From contig NZ_AUAP01000019.1 of NCBI RefSeq assembly GCF_000428785.1, positions 1-42,081 of the forward strand: a stretch of 42,081 bases of DNA. Reading direction: 5' to 3'. The notes beneath the pieces are model-generated. The model had not been told where the DNA came from. It did not search any database and worked only from the letters and a program-made list of their open reading frames with translations. This document shows, one piece after another, positions 32,965-40,415 of the stretch (within the stretch, counting starts at the first letter, position 1; every line of letters starts with the position of its first letter). Source of the DNA: Conchiformibius kuhniae DSM 17694 (GTDB lineage Bacteria; Pseudomonadota; Gammaproteobacteria; Burkholderiales; Neisseriaceae). Position numbers and translations under genes: made by a program.

Positions 32965-34033
32965 GGCACGCTCCTGCGGTTTTGTAGGTGAGAACGGGTT
33001 TGAGCCGTGCCACCGCCGTTGCCAAACCCGCCTGTTCCAAAGCGGCAACGGTGTCGGCAACGGATTTGTAGGCTTGCGGGGCTTCTTCGTAGAGCAGGGC
33101 TTTGTCGGCGCAGACCACCACGCTGCCCAAAGCGGTTTTGCGGAAGCTGTCGGCGGGGTATTTGCGCGACAAGCGTCCTTTGCATTCGCCGCGCTGCCAT
33201 TTGCGCCCCGCGCCGTGCGCCAGAGAATCCAGCGCGAAACCGGTATTTTCGGCGGGCATGAGCAGGTAGCTGTAATCGCCGCGCGAGCCGGGCAGCACCG
33301 TCAAGCCCCGATTGGCAGGGCTTGCGCCTTTGCGGTGCAGCCAGCCCGTTTCGCCCGCGTATTCGGCGCGTTGCAGAAAATTGTGCGGCAAATCCAGCAG
33401 ACAAGTGCCTTCGCTGCGCCAACGCGCCAGCATGCGGGCGGCGATGGCGGCGCGGTTGCGGCGGGCGAAATCCAGCGCGTGGTCGTGTTTTGCCAGATAA
33501 TCCGCCGCTTCAGGGCTGTTTTCCGCCAAACCTTGATGCCCGAAACGTTCGACATGTTCGCGCAAAATCTGCCCGCCCAAGCCGCGTGAGCCGCTATGCA
33601 CCAGCAACAGCAGGTGTTTGCCGTGCCAATCGGGAGGCAGCAGTTCGGCGCGGTAGATTTGGTCGGGGCATTGCAGCTCGGCAAAGTGGTTGCCGCCGCC
33701 GATGGTTGCCGGCACGTCGCCCGCTTCGGGGGCGTCGATGCTGCCCAGTTGTTTGACCAATTTGGCGGGCGGTGTGCGGCGCGCGCACAAGCCGGTTTGC
33801 CACAAACCCATGCCGCAGCCGATGTCGCCGCCAATCAGGGCGGGATAAAACACGCCGGTGCTGAAAAACGCCGCACCGACCGGATAGCCGCGTCCGGGCT
33901 GCAAATCGGGCATGCCCGCCACGCGGCGCATGCCGTTCAGGGTGGCGGTGTGCCGCAACTGCACGACTGCCGCGCCTTCAATCCATGTATTTTGATTTTG
34001 AATGATGATGGTGTTTTCGTAATGGTTGCCCAT
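32957..34033 (-). CDS. RNA ligase RtcB, PrfH-associated (RtcB2) type
   Basis: GTP-dependent ligase joining 2',3'-cyclic-phosphate or 3'-phosphate ends to 5'-OH ends. At 358 residues it is shorter than E. coli RtcB (408). The active site is complete: Asp70 and Cys73 (GGDIGCGMG), His116 (GGGNHF), His146 (VHSGSRG), His217 (LPHNF), and guanylated His273 in LAHGAGRKW. The start MGNHYENT follows AAGGAAAGC. Its neighbours prfH and the AAA ATPase point to repair of cleaved rRNA rather than tRNA splicing. No archease (rtcA/rtcR) genes are nearby. About 180 bp of structured leader precede it. Confidence 0.93.
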   Translation of the reverse strand: MGNHYENTIIIQNQNTWIEGAAVVQLRHTATLNGMRRVAGMPDLQPGRGYPVGAAFFSTGVFYPALIGGDIGCGMGLWQTGLCARRTPPAKLVKQLGSIDAPEAGDVPATIGGGNHFAELQCPDQIYRAELLPPDWHGKHLLLLVHSGSRGLGGQILREHVERFGHQGLAENSPEAADYLAKHDHALDFARRNRAAIAARMLARWRSEGTCLLDLPHNFLQRAEYAGETGWLHRKGASPANRGLTVLPGSRGDYSYLLMPAENTGFALDSLAHGAGRKWQRGECKGRLSRKYPADSFRKTALGSVVVCADKALLYEEAPQAYKSVADTVAALEQAGLATAVARLKPVLTYKTAGACHD

Positions 34034-34215
34034 AATCGTGTGCTTTCCTTGTGCCGTCAAAAGGCACAAAAAGTGCGCCGAATCTGTATGTCAGATGCGG
34101 CAGTAGGAAGGAAGCAGCCCGATTACGGTTCAAGCGGACAAGGGTGAACGTTCAGAGCTTCGGGCTGCAAAGAAAAAACGCTGTGGCAATCATCATTTGA
34201 ATGTCCTTTCTTTGC
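34034..34215 (-). promoter_or_regulatory. structured leader of the rtcB operon
   Basis: Read 5' to 3' on the minus strand: a ribosome-binding site AGAAAGGAC (34210-34202), a 14-codon reading frame (34196-34152), then three hairpins. Hairpin 1 is 9 bp (GCAGCCCGA at 34168-34160 with TCGGGCTGC at 34122-34114), and its left arm is inside the small frame. Hairpin 2 is GCCGCATCTG/CAGATTCGGC (34101-34092 with 34086-34077) with one mismatch and a U-run shortly after (GCGCACTTTTTG), terminator-like. Hairpin 3 is 7 bp (TTGTGCC/GGCACAA, 34069-34049) and abuts the rtcB ribosome-binding site. The layout resembles translation-controlled attenuation; this is inference. Confidence 0.45.
34152..34196 (-). CDS. 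possible 14-residue leader peptide
   Basis: Reads MMIATAFFLCSPKL followed by TGA, preceded at proper spacing by AGAAAGGAC. Codons for Cys-Ser-Pro-Lys lie in the left arm of the first leader hairpin, so ribosome position would decide whether that hairpin forms. It is too short to judge by composition, and coding is not proven. Confidence 0.35.
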   Translation of the reverse strand: MMIATAFFLCSPKL

Positions 34216-34313
34216 AGGGTTGAAAAACGAAGCTGCGATTATGCCGAAAAACACGGCGGCAAACAAGGTATTTGTGCGTTTGTCCTGCCAAGCGGGACAA
34301 ATTGCGACAGTGG

Positions 34314-35717
34314 CTAAAAATCCGCCGCCACGCCGATGCCCGCATCATGGCGGCGGCGTTCTGCCCAAGGCTGCGGGCTGCGGGTGCGGCTGTAGCGGTA
34401 GTGCAGCATCGGTTGCCAGCCCCGCCATTGCAGCTTGCGGTGGGCGATGCCCGCGCCGAAAGCGTATTCGCGGTTGCGTTGCGGCTGCGTGTCGAATGCG
34501 GCAATGCCGCGATAACGCCGCACACCGTAATCCAGCGACAACTGCGTGTGCAAGCCGTTGCGCCAAGATTGCGTCCAGCCCGCACCGATGCCGTGAAACA
34601 CAAATGCCGCATTGTTTTGCGCCGTGCCGATGCGTTCCCGCGCCGGTTGGAAGCGCACGGCGCGGTAGCTGCCGAACACGGCGGTATGCGTGCCGAAGTG
34701 TTTGCCCAACACCAGCGTTGCCGCATCTTGCGTGCCGTTCAGACGGCGGGCGTGCGCCGCTTCGCGGTAACGGCTGAAACGGCGTTCCACCGTCAGGCGC
34801 GCGCTGCTGCTTGGTGTCAGCCGTTCGTGCCAATGCACTGCCATGCCCGCATCGTGGCGGTAGGCATAGGGCAGGGTACGCTGCGGGCGCGGCGCATCAA
34901 AAGACGCGTTGCCCGCCAAATGTGCTTGGTAAAACGGCAGCCATGCCCATTCGCGCCGCGCATCGCGGTATTGCCAGCCCAAATCGGCACGGGCGGCGGC
35001 TTCGTTGTGGTCCTTGTGTCCGAAATAAAACGTCCCGCCCTGATGCAGCCGCAGCAGCACGCCGTGTTTGCCGCGCAGGGGCAGGCGTTTTTCCGCGCCC
35101 AGCGCATAGGCGGCGCCGTAAGCGCGTTGGGCGCGGGTGCGGGTGCAGTACGCATCTTTGATGCAGTGCGGCGGCGGGGCTTGATTGACGTTGTGGTCGT
35201 ACACGGGGCGGAATGTCGCGGCAAAACGCCATTGTTTTTGGCGGTCGATGGCGCGGCGGAACACGTTGATGTTGTCGCGCACGGCGGCGGGCAAGCCGCT
35301 TTGTGCCGATACGGCGGCAAATTCGGCGTCCGCTTCGCGGATTTTGCCGTTTTCAAACAGCACCGCCGCCAAGTCCAAACGGTCGCGCACGGCATCGGGA
35401 TAAGCGGCGGGCAAACGGCGGTATGCCTGTTCGGCTTCGTCCAAACGTTTGTTCAGGCGCAGTTGCACGGCATCTGCCCGCAGCAGCAAGACGGGGTCGG
35501 GCGAAGCGGTGCGGCGGTAGGAGTCGGCAAGCGATGCCAGCAGTCGGGCATCGCCGCCGTCCAATGCACGGTACAGCAGGTTTTCCAACAGCGCAGGTTG
35601 TTGCATCAGTGCCGCATCGTCCCACACGCCTTGCGGCGGCGGTGAAGCGGCGGCGGCGGCACAGCAGCCGAAAAATACGATGGTTTGCCAAGCGGTTCTC
35701 AACATCAGATGGGGCAT
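34314..35717 (-). CDS. Slam family surface-lipoprotein assembly modulator (DUF560)
   Basis: 467 residues. The signal peptide is about 1-24 (hydrophobic, AAAAAS). A TPR-type helical domain spans roughly 25-170 (RALDGGDARLLASLADSYRR, LDEAEQAYRRLPAAYPDAV, GKIREADAEFAAVS). The rest forms a DUF560 beta-barrel (YDHNVNQAPPP, EWAWLPFYQAHLAGN, HYRYSRTRSPQPWAERRRHDAGIGV) ending in Phe, as outer-membrane barrels do. Slam proteins move lipoproteins such as TbpB, HpuA and fHbp to the cell surface. The divergent lipoprotein gene at 35860 is the likely client; the lipoprotein at 9711 may be another. No Shine-Dalgarno site is seen. It carries a single 10-bp core of the neisserial uptake sequence (34738-34747). 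Confidence 0.88.
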   Translation of the reverse strand: MPHLMLRTAWQTIVFFGCCAAAAASPPPQGVWDDAALMQQPALLENLLYRALDGGDARLLASLADSYRRTASPDPVLLLRADAVQLRLNKRLDEAEQAYRRLPAAYPDAVRDRLDLAAVLFENGKIREADAEFAAVSAQSGLPAAVRDNINVFRRAIDRQKQWRFAATFRPVYDHNVNQAPPPHCIKDAYCTRTRAQRAYGAAYALGAEKRLPLRGKHGVLLRLHQGGTFYFGHKDHNEAAARADLGWQYRDARREWAWLPFYQAHLAGNASFDAPRPQRTLPYAYRHDAGMAVHWHERLTPSSSARLTVERRFSRYREAAHARRLNGTQDAATLVLGKHFGTHTAVFGSYRAVRFQPARERIGTAQNNAAFVFHGIGAGWTQSWRNGLHTQLSLDYGVRRYRGIAAFDTQPQRNREYAFGAGIAHRKLQWRGWQPMLHYRYSRTRSPQPWAERRRHDAGIGVAADF

Positions 35718-35733
35718 GGTCGATTATTTTATT

Positions 35734-35752
35734 GATAATGGGAATCATATCA
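35734..35752 (+). promoter_or_regulatory. Fur box over the heme-operon promoter
   Basis: GATAATGGGAATCATATCA matches the 19-bp Fur consensus at 15 positions. It overlaps a sigma70-type promoter for the lipoprotein operon: -35 TTGATA (35732-35737), 17-bp spacer, -10 TATTAT (35755-35760). It lies only 17 bp before the Slam ATG, so it may also control Slam. Iron repression of both units is the natural reading. Confidence 0.7.
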
Positions 35753-35859
35753 TTTATTATCGCTCATTCATATGATTGACGGCAGGCGTGTTCTGTGCAA
35801 GGCAGGTGCAGTGTCTTGAAGCGTTGCGGAATGCGCTTGTTCTGTTGGAAGGAATTTTG

Positions 35860-36873
35860 ATGAAAGTGATTTGTGCGGCTGTGGCGGCAGTCTTTTTGTT
35901 GGGCGGCTGCTTGGGCAGCAATTTGGGCGAGCCGGTTTCGCCCGTTCCCATTCCCCTGCTCGAGCCTGTGCGCGACAATCCCCCCGTTGATGCCGAAGCC
36001 GCACCGCGCATGCAAACGCTGCGTACGGCAGGCAATGTCGGCGGCACGGTCGAAACCGTGCGCACCACCCGCAACGTCAATGGCTTGAGCATCACCGAAC
36101 CCGAGCTGGTGTACCGCCATCGGGACGGCACCGTGTACCGCTTCAATGCCTTTAGCGACCCGATTGTGCCGTCATACGGCAGCCCGTCTTGGCAATTCAT
36201 CACCAAACAGCCCGGACAAGACAGCCGGCACGGCAAGCTGTTTGCGTGCTGTACCCGTTCGGCGCAATTCGGTTACGCGCCCGCCACCAAGCTGCAACAC
36301 GTCCGCTTCGGCGCATGGCAGAAAAACGGCATGGCAGAGCTGTTTGTCGGCGGCAAAACCGCCGATGCGGCACTGATGCCGGGCGGCAGCCACGATGCGG
36401 TACGCAACACCAAAGGCAAAGCCACATATGAAGTTTGGGCATTGCGCGTGAAAGACGGCGCATTCGTTACATCGTCCTATACGCCCAAAGCACTGGGCTT
36501 TAACAACAAAGGCGAACCCGTACTGTCGCTGTTTACCGCCAACTTCAACACCGGCAAACTCGGCGGCACCATCATCGGCAACCAAGATTTCGGTGCCGAC
36601 GTGGTGCTGCAAGATGTGGACATTCACGGCAACGCCTTTTCCGGCACTGCCCAATCGGGCGGGCGGCAAGGCTTGGTGGACGGACGCTTTTTCGGCGAAC
36701 CGCGCACCTACGGCGACGGTGAGAACAAACGCATCACCGGCCCTGCCACCGACGAAATCGGCGGCAAAATCGTGTTTGACGGGCACCGCCACCTCGATAC
36801 CGTATTCGGCGGCAAACGCACCAACGAACAATACAACGACACCTCCACCGATTTGACCCCGCTCAATCCGTAA
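35860..36873 (+). CDS. HpuA-like surface lipoprotein, partner of the TonB receptor
   Basis: 337 residues. Signal peptide with lipobox LGGC (lipid Cys17), then a linker and a TbpB/HpuA-like fold: ANFNTGKLGGTIIGN, a GTAQSGGRQGLVDGRFFGE strand pair and IGGKIVFDGHRHLDTVFGGKR near the end, the pattern of Slam-client barrels. In HpuAB such a lipoprotein helps the receptor capture haemoglobin or haemoglobin-haptoglobin. By position it does the same here; the exact ligand is unknown. The ATG at 35860 follows GGAAGGA and gives a proper signal peptide; longer in-frame starts do not. First gene of an operon with the receptor (17 bp) and hemO (21 bp). Confidence 0.82.
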   Translation: MKVICAAVAAVFLLGGCLGSNLGEPVSPVPIPLLEPVRDNPPVDAEAAPRMQTLRTAGNVGGTVETVRTTRNVNGLSITEPELVYRHRDGTVYRFNAFSDPIVPSYGSPSWQFITKQPGQDSRHGKLFACCTRSAQFGYAPATKLQHVRFGAWQKNGMAELFVGGKTADAALMPGGSHDAVRNTKGKATYEVWALRVKDGAFVTSSYTPKALGFNNKGEPVLSLFTANFNTGKLGGTIIGNQDFGADVVLQDVDIHGNAFSGTAQSGGRQGLVDGRFFGEPRTYGDGENKRITGPATDEIGGKIVFDGHRHLDTVFGGKRTNEQYNDTSTDLTPLNP

Positions 36874-36890
36874 TTTTTCAGGGGAACACC

Positions 36891-39500
36891 ATGTCCGGCA
36901 ACAAACACCACCGCATCCGCCGCAAAATCGGCAAAACGCCCGGCACCGCCGCCGCCAAAATCCGCAACAAATCCGCCGCCCCCCTGCGCGGACGCACCCC
37001 CCCGCGCCCTGCCGCAGAACCGTCCGTGCCGGCACCCGCAACGCAGCCCGTGTACCGCCCTGCCGCACCCCTTGCCCGCACCGCCTGCCGTGCGGACAAA
37101 ACAACATGGGGCGTTGCCGCCGTATTGCCCACCCTGCTGCTGGTGCCTACCGCCCCCGCATGGTCGGCAAACGAAAGCGAAGGGCAAACCCTGCACCAAA
37201 TCGAAGCAGTCGGACGGCGCGACCGCAGCCAAAAGCTCGGCGAAACCCGCCAAAGACGCAAAGCATTGGACGAACAAATGGTGCAGGACGAATACGACCT
37301 CACCCGCTACGAAACCGGTGTCAGCGTGGTCGAAGGCGGACGCGCCGGCAGCAACGGCTTTGCCATTCGCGGCGTCGACAAAGACCGCGTCGCCATCAAC
37401 GTAGACGGCTTGGCACAAGCCGAAAGCCGCTCCTCCGAAGCCTTCCAAGAACTGTTCGGCGCATACGGTAATTACAACGCCAACCGCAACACCTCCGAAA
37501 TCGAAAACTTCTCCGAAATCACCGTCAGCAAAGGCGCAGACTCACTCAAATCGGGCAGTGGCGCACTCGGCGGCGCGGTCAATTACAAAACCAAATCCGC
37601 CGAAGACTACGTCCACGAAGACAAACCCTACCACATCGGCGCGAAAGCGGGCTACCTGAGCCGCAACCGCCAACGCTTCTCCAGCATCACACTGGCAGGC
37701 AAACTCGGCGGCTGGGAAACCTTGGTGGTGCATACCCGCCGGCAAGGCGCGGCCACCAAAAACCGTGCCGAAAATACTTCCTACCTTGCCAAAGGCGGCT
37801 CTGCCGTTGCCGACTTTAGCGGCTTGGGCAGCAAATACATCAACAACGAAGCAGTGGGCATCGTCCGCACCCTGCCCGACCCGCAAGTATGGGAAAGCCA
37901 AGCCACCCTGCTCAAAACCGGCTACCACATCACCCCCAACAACTACATCGGCGGCGTATTTGAAGAATCCCGCCTCGAACGGATTACCGAAGAACTTTCC
38001 AACCTGTGGCAGCCCAGCGTCAGCAACGCAGACGAACCTGTTGGCGACGTGCGCCGCCGCAACGACCTGAGCTACCGCCGCAGAGTGGGTTTCGAATACC
38101 GCAGCCTGCTGGAAAAAGGCCCTTGGGACAAACTCAAATTCAACTGGGACAAACAGCGCATCACCATGTCCACATGGACATGGGACCTGCCTGCCAGCTA
38201 CACCCGTCGCGGCTACAATGCCGAAGCCTACCACATGTACCGCCAAATCCACCAAACCACCCGCCAAGCAAGCCTGCAAGCCGACAAAACCTTCGCCTTC
38301 GACAAACTCGGCTGGCAGCTTCAATACGGCGCGGGCAGCATGAGCAACGACAACGACAACGACAACATCAGCTATTTCGTACGGGCGTTTTACCCGGGCT
38401 ACGCCACCTCCAACCGCAACGACGACATCTTTCTCATCAAAACCCGCTCGAAAAACCGCCACGCCTACCTGAACAACATCTTCAACATCGGCGCGCGCCG
38501 ACAACTGCGCCTGACGCTCGGCTTCCGCCACGACCGCAGCACCAGCCACGCCAAAACCGACAACAACTACGGCCCTGCGGTACAAACCTTATTACCGGGC
38601 TTGGGCAGCAGCATCACCCGCAAAGGCAACAGCTATTCGCTGGGCGCGGATTGGCGCCCCACCGCCAACCTGACCCTGATGGCAAAAGCCTCCAACGGCT
38701 TCCGCGCCCCTACCAGCGACGAACTGTGGCTGCTGTTTCCTCACCCCGATTTCTACCTGAAAGCCAACCCGCAACTCAAAAGCGAAACCGCCCGCAACAT
38801 CGAATTGGGCATCTCCCTGCACGGACGCGCCGGCTCGGCAACCTTGTCGGGCTTCCACACCCGCTACCGCAATTTCATCGAGCTGGCGTATTTGGGACAG
38901 GGCGTCATGCCTTTTTCACGGGGGTCGTTCCCCTCCACCGTATGGCAAAACCAAAACCGCGCCGCCGCCTACGTGCGCGGCTTGGAGTGGAAAAGCCGTT
39001 GGCAACTGGACAGCATCGGCATGCCCAAAGGTTTGCACACGGGCTTAACCGCCACCTACACAAGCGGCAAAGCCCAAGCGGCAAACGGACAACACTATCC
39101 CATCAACACATTGGCACCATGGTCGGCAGTATGGAGCATCGGCTACGACGCACCGTCCAAAAAATGGGGCATCGGTGTCCACCTCAGCCACACGGCGCGT
39201 AAAAAACCGCAAGACACCGTCCGCAGCAACGATGATTTGAACAAACCTTGGCCGTTTGCCAAACACAGCAAAGCCTACACACTGGCAGACTTGAGTGCCT
39301 ACCGCCATTTCGGGCAACACATCACCCTGCGTGCCGCCGTCAACAATCTGACCAATAAAAAATACTACACTTGGGACGCCCTGCGCAGCATTCGCGAATT
39401 TGGTACGGTAAACCGTGTCGATAACAAAACCCATGCCGGCATCGAACGTTTTACTTCGCCCGGACGCAATTTCAACCTGACTTTTGAAGCACGTTTTTAA
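36891..39500 (+). CDS. TonB-dependent hemoglobin/heme receptor, HpuB/HmbR type
   Basis: 869 residues. The plug domain (about 100-215) contains GFAIRGVDKDRVAINVDG and ITVSKGADSLKSGSGALGGAVNYKTKS. The 22-strand barrel shows FRAPTSDELWLLFPHPDFYL, typical of HpuB/HmbR heme receptors, then NNLTNKKYYTWDALRSIREFG and the terminal NFNLTFEARF ending in Phe. It should extract heme from host hemoproteins with TonB energy. Odd feature: about 70 basic, Pro/Ala-rich residues precede the hydrophobic signal core (72-90, cleavage after WSA), much longer than a normal signal peptide. The ATG is well placed (AGGGGAACACC), so the extension is probably real. A 7-C run lies in this part. Confidence 0.9.
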   Translation: MSGNKHHRIRRKIGKTPGTAAAKIRNKSAAPLRGRTPPRPAAEPSVPAPATQPVYRPAAPLARTACRADKTTWGVAAVLPTLLLVPTAPAWSANESEGQTLHQIEAVGRRDRSQKLGETRQRRKALDEQMVQDEYDLTRYETGVSVVEGGRAGSNGFAIRGVDKDRVAINVDGLAQAESRSSEAFQELFGAYGNYNANRNTSEIENFSEITVSKGADSLKSGSGALGGAVNYKTKSAEDYVHEDKPYHIGAKAGYLSRNRQRFSSITLAGKLGGWETLVVHTRRQGAATKNRAENTSYLAKGGSAVADFSGLGSKYINNEAVGIVRTLPDPQVWESQATLLKTGYHITPNNYIGGVFEESRLERITEELSNLWQPSVSNADEPVGDVRRRNDLSYRRRVGFEYRSLLEKGPWDKLKFNWDKQRITMSTWTWDLPASYTRRGYNAEAYHMYRQIHQTTRQASLQADKTFAFDKLGWQLQYGAGSMSNDNDNDNISYFVRAFYPGYATSNRNDDIFLIKTRSKNRHAYLNNIFNIGARRQLRLTLGFRHDRSTSHAKTDNNYGPAVQTLLPGLGSSITRKGNSYSLGADWRPTANLTLMAKASNGFRAPTSDELWLLFPHPDFYLKANPQLKSETARNIELGISLHGRAGSATLSGFHTRYRNFIELAYLGQGVMPFSRGSFPSTVWQNQNRAAAYVRGLEWKSRWQLDSIGMPKGLHTGLTATYTSGKAQAANGQHYPINTLAPWSAVWSIGYDAPSKKWGIGVHLSHTARKKPQDTVRSNDDLNKPWPFAKHSKAYTLADLSAYRHFGQHITLRAAVNNLTNKKYYTWDALRSIREFGTVNRVDNKTHAGIERFTSPGRNFNLTFEARF

Positions 39501-39521
39501 ATCACCCACAAGGAGCCTCTC

Positions 39522-40106
39522 ATGTCCGAACAGACTTTTGCCGAATACCTGAAAGCCAACAGCCGCGCCACCCACGACAGCGTGGACAAGATGGTGATGT
39601 CGTGCCAACCGTTCGACAATGCTGAAAACTATGCCCGCTTTTTACAATTGCAGGCAGTATTTCACAAAGTTGTTGATGCGGTGTACCACGACCCCGAATT
39701 AAACCGCCGCATTCCCGATTTGGCATCATTGGCGCGTTATGATGCGGTGATGCAGGATTTGCAAGACTTGAATGCCCAAGAAGCACAGTTGGACATTGCC
39801 CTGCCGCATTTGGAAGGCGCGGAAGCCATCGGTTGGCTGTATTGCGCCGAAGGCTCCAACATCGGTGCGGCATTTTTGTTTAAAGACGCACAAGAAAAGC
39901 TCGGATTCGGAGCGGAACACGGCGCACGCCACTTGGCACCCCACGCAGACGGGCGCGGCAAACACTGGCGTGAATTTGTCGGACATTTAAACGGCTTAAA
40001 CGTAGGCGATGAGGAGCGCGAAGATGCCCTGCGCGGTGCTTTAAACGCCTTTGCCTTCTACAAGGTATTGTTGAAAAAGATTTTTAGCAATCATTCCTTT
40101 GCCTGA
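39522..40106 (+). CDS. hemO: heme oxygenase
   Basis: Opens heme to biliverdin, CO and ferrous iron in the cytoplasm, the last step of heme-iron use. 194 residues, very like neisserial HemO: proximal His18 (RATHDSVDKMVM), QAVFHKVVDAVYHD, ARYDAVMQDLQDL, the distal helix AIGWLYCAEGSNIGAAFLF, and GARHLAPHADGRGKHWREF. Last gene of the operon, 21 bp after the receptor gene with AAGGAG before the ATG. It ends without the longer C-terminal tail of the meningococcal protein. A strong terminator follows. Confidence 0.96.
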   Translation: MSEQTFAEYLKANSRATHDSVDKMVMSCQPFDNAENYARFLQLQAVFHKVVDAVYHDPELNRRIPDLASLARYDAVMQDLQDLNAQEAQLDIALPHLEGAEAIGWLYCAEGSNIGAAFLFKDAQEKLGFGAEHGARHLAPHADGRGKHWREFVGHLNGLNVGDEEREDALRGALNAFAFYKVLLKKIFSNHSFA

Positions 40107-40118
40107 TGCTGCGGCAAA

Positions 40119-40159
40119 CGGGGCAGACGGTAAAACTTACCCTGCCCCGCATCTTTTTT
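40119..40159 (+). terminator. terminator of the heme operon
   Basis: An 8-bp GC stem (CGGGGCAG / CTGCCCCG) topped by an inner GGTAA/TTACC stem, followed by CATCTTTTTTA. It starts 12 bp after the hemO stop. Confidence 0.85.
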
Positions 40160-40169
40160 ACTTCAAACC

Positions 40170-40183
40170 GTTTCACGTGAAAC
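40170..40183. promoter_or_regulatory. parS, ParB-binding centromere site
   Basis: GTTTCACGTGAAAC is the perfect 14-bp palindrome of the conserved bacterial parS site; one of the two usual flanking bases (3' A) also matches. It is the only copy noticed in the window. The rest of the 309-bp gap (40107-40415) is AT-rich, with no gene seen apart from the hemO terminator and a possible -10 box TAAAAT at 40377. Confidence 0.85.
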
Positions 40184-40415
40184 ATTAAAATTTTCCCAAA
40201 AAATCACAATTAAATACATATTGTTATGTTTGTTGAAAATTTGGGCGCAAAATTGGCAAAGCCATCATTGCCGTCCGGAGCGCTGCTTGTGCAAAAATAG
40301 ACGGCACTGTGGCTTTTCCGTCAACGGCTTTGCGGCGGAATGATGATAAGCTCCCAAGCACGGCAAACATATCTGTTAAAATAGTACCTGTTTTCAATAT
40401 ACAGCAGTATTTCCC

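Noticed and set aside
34738..34747. TTCAGACGGC, the 10-bp core of the neisserial DNA uptake sequence
   Set aside because: Single copy, inside the Slam coding region, and the two extra bases of the 12-mer do not match. Not enough to claim uptake-sequence usage.
36997..37003. Seven-C run in the receptor gene as a phase-variation tract
   Set aside because: Too short to slip at useful rates on its own; kept only as a side note to the N-terminal extension.
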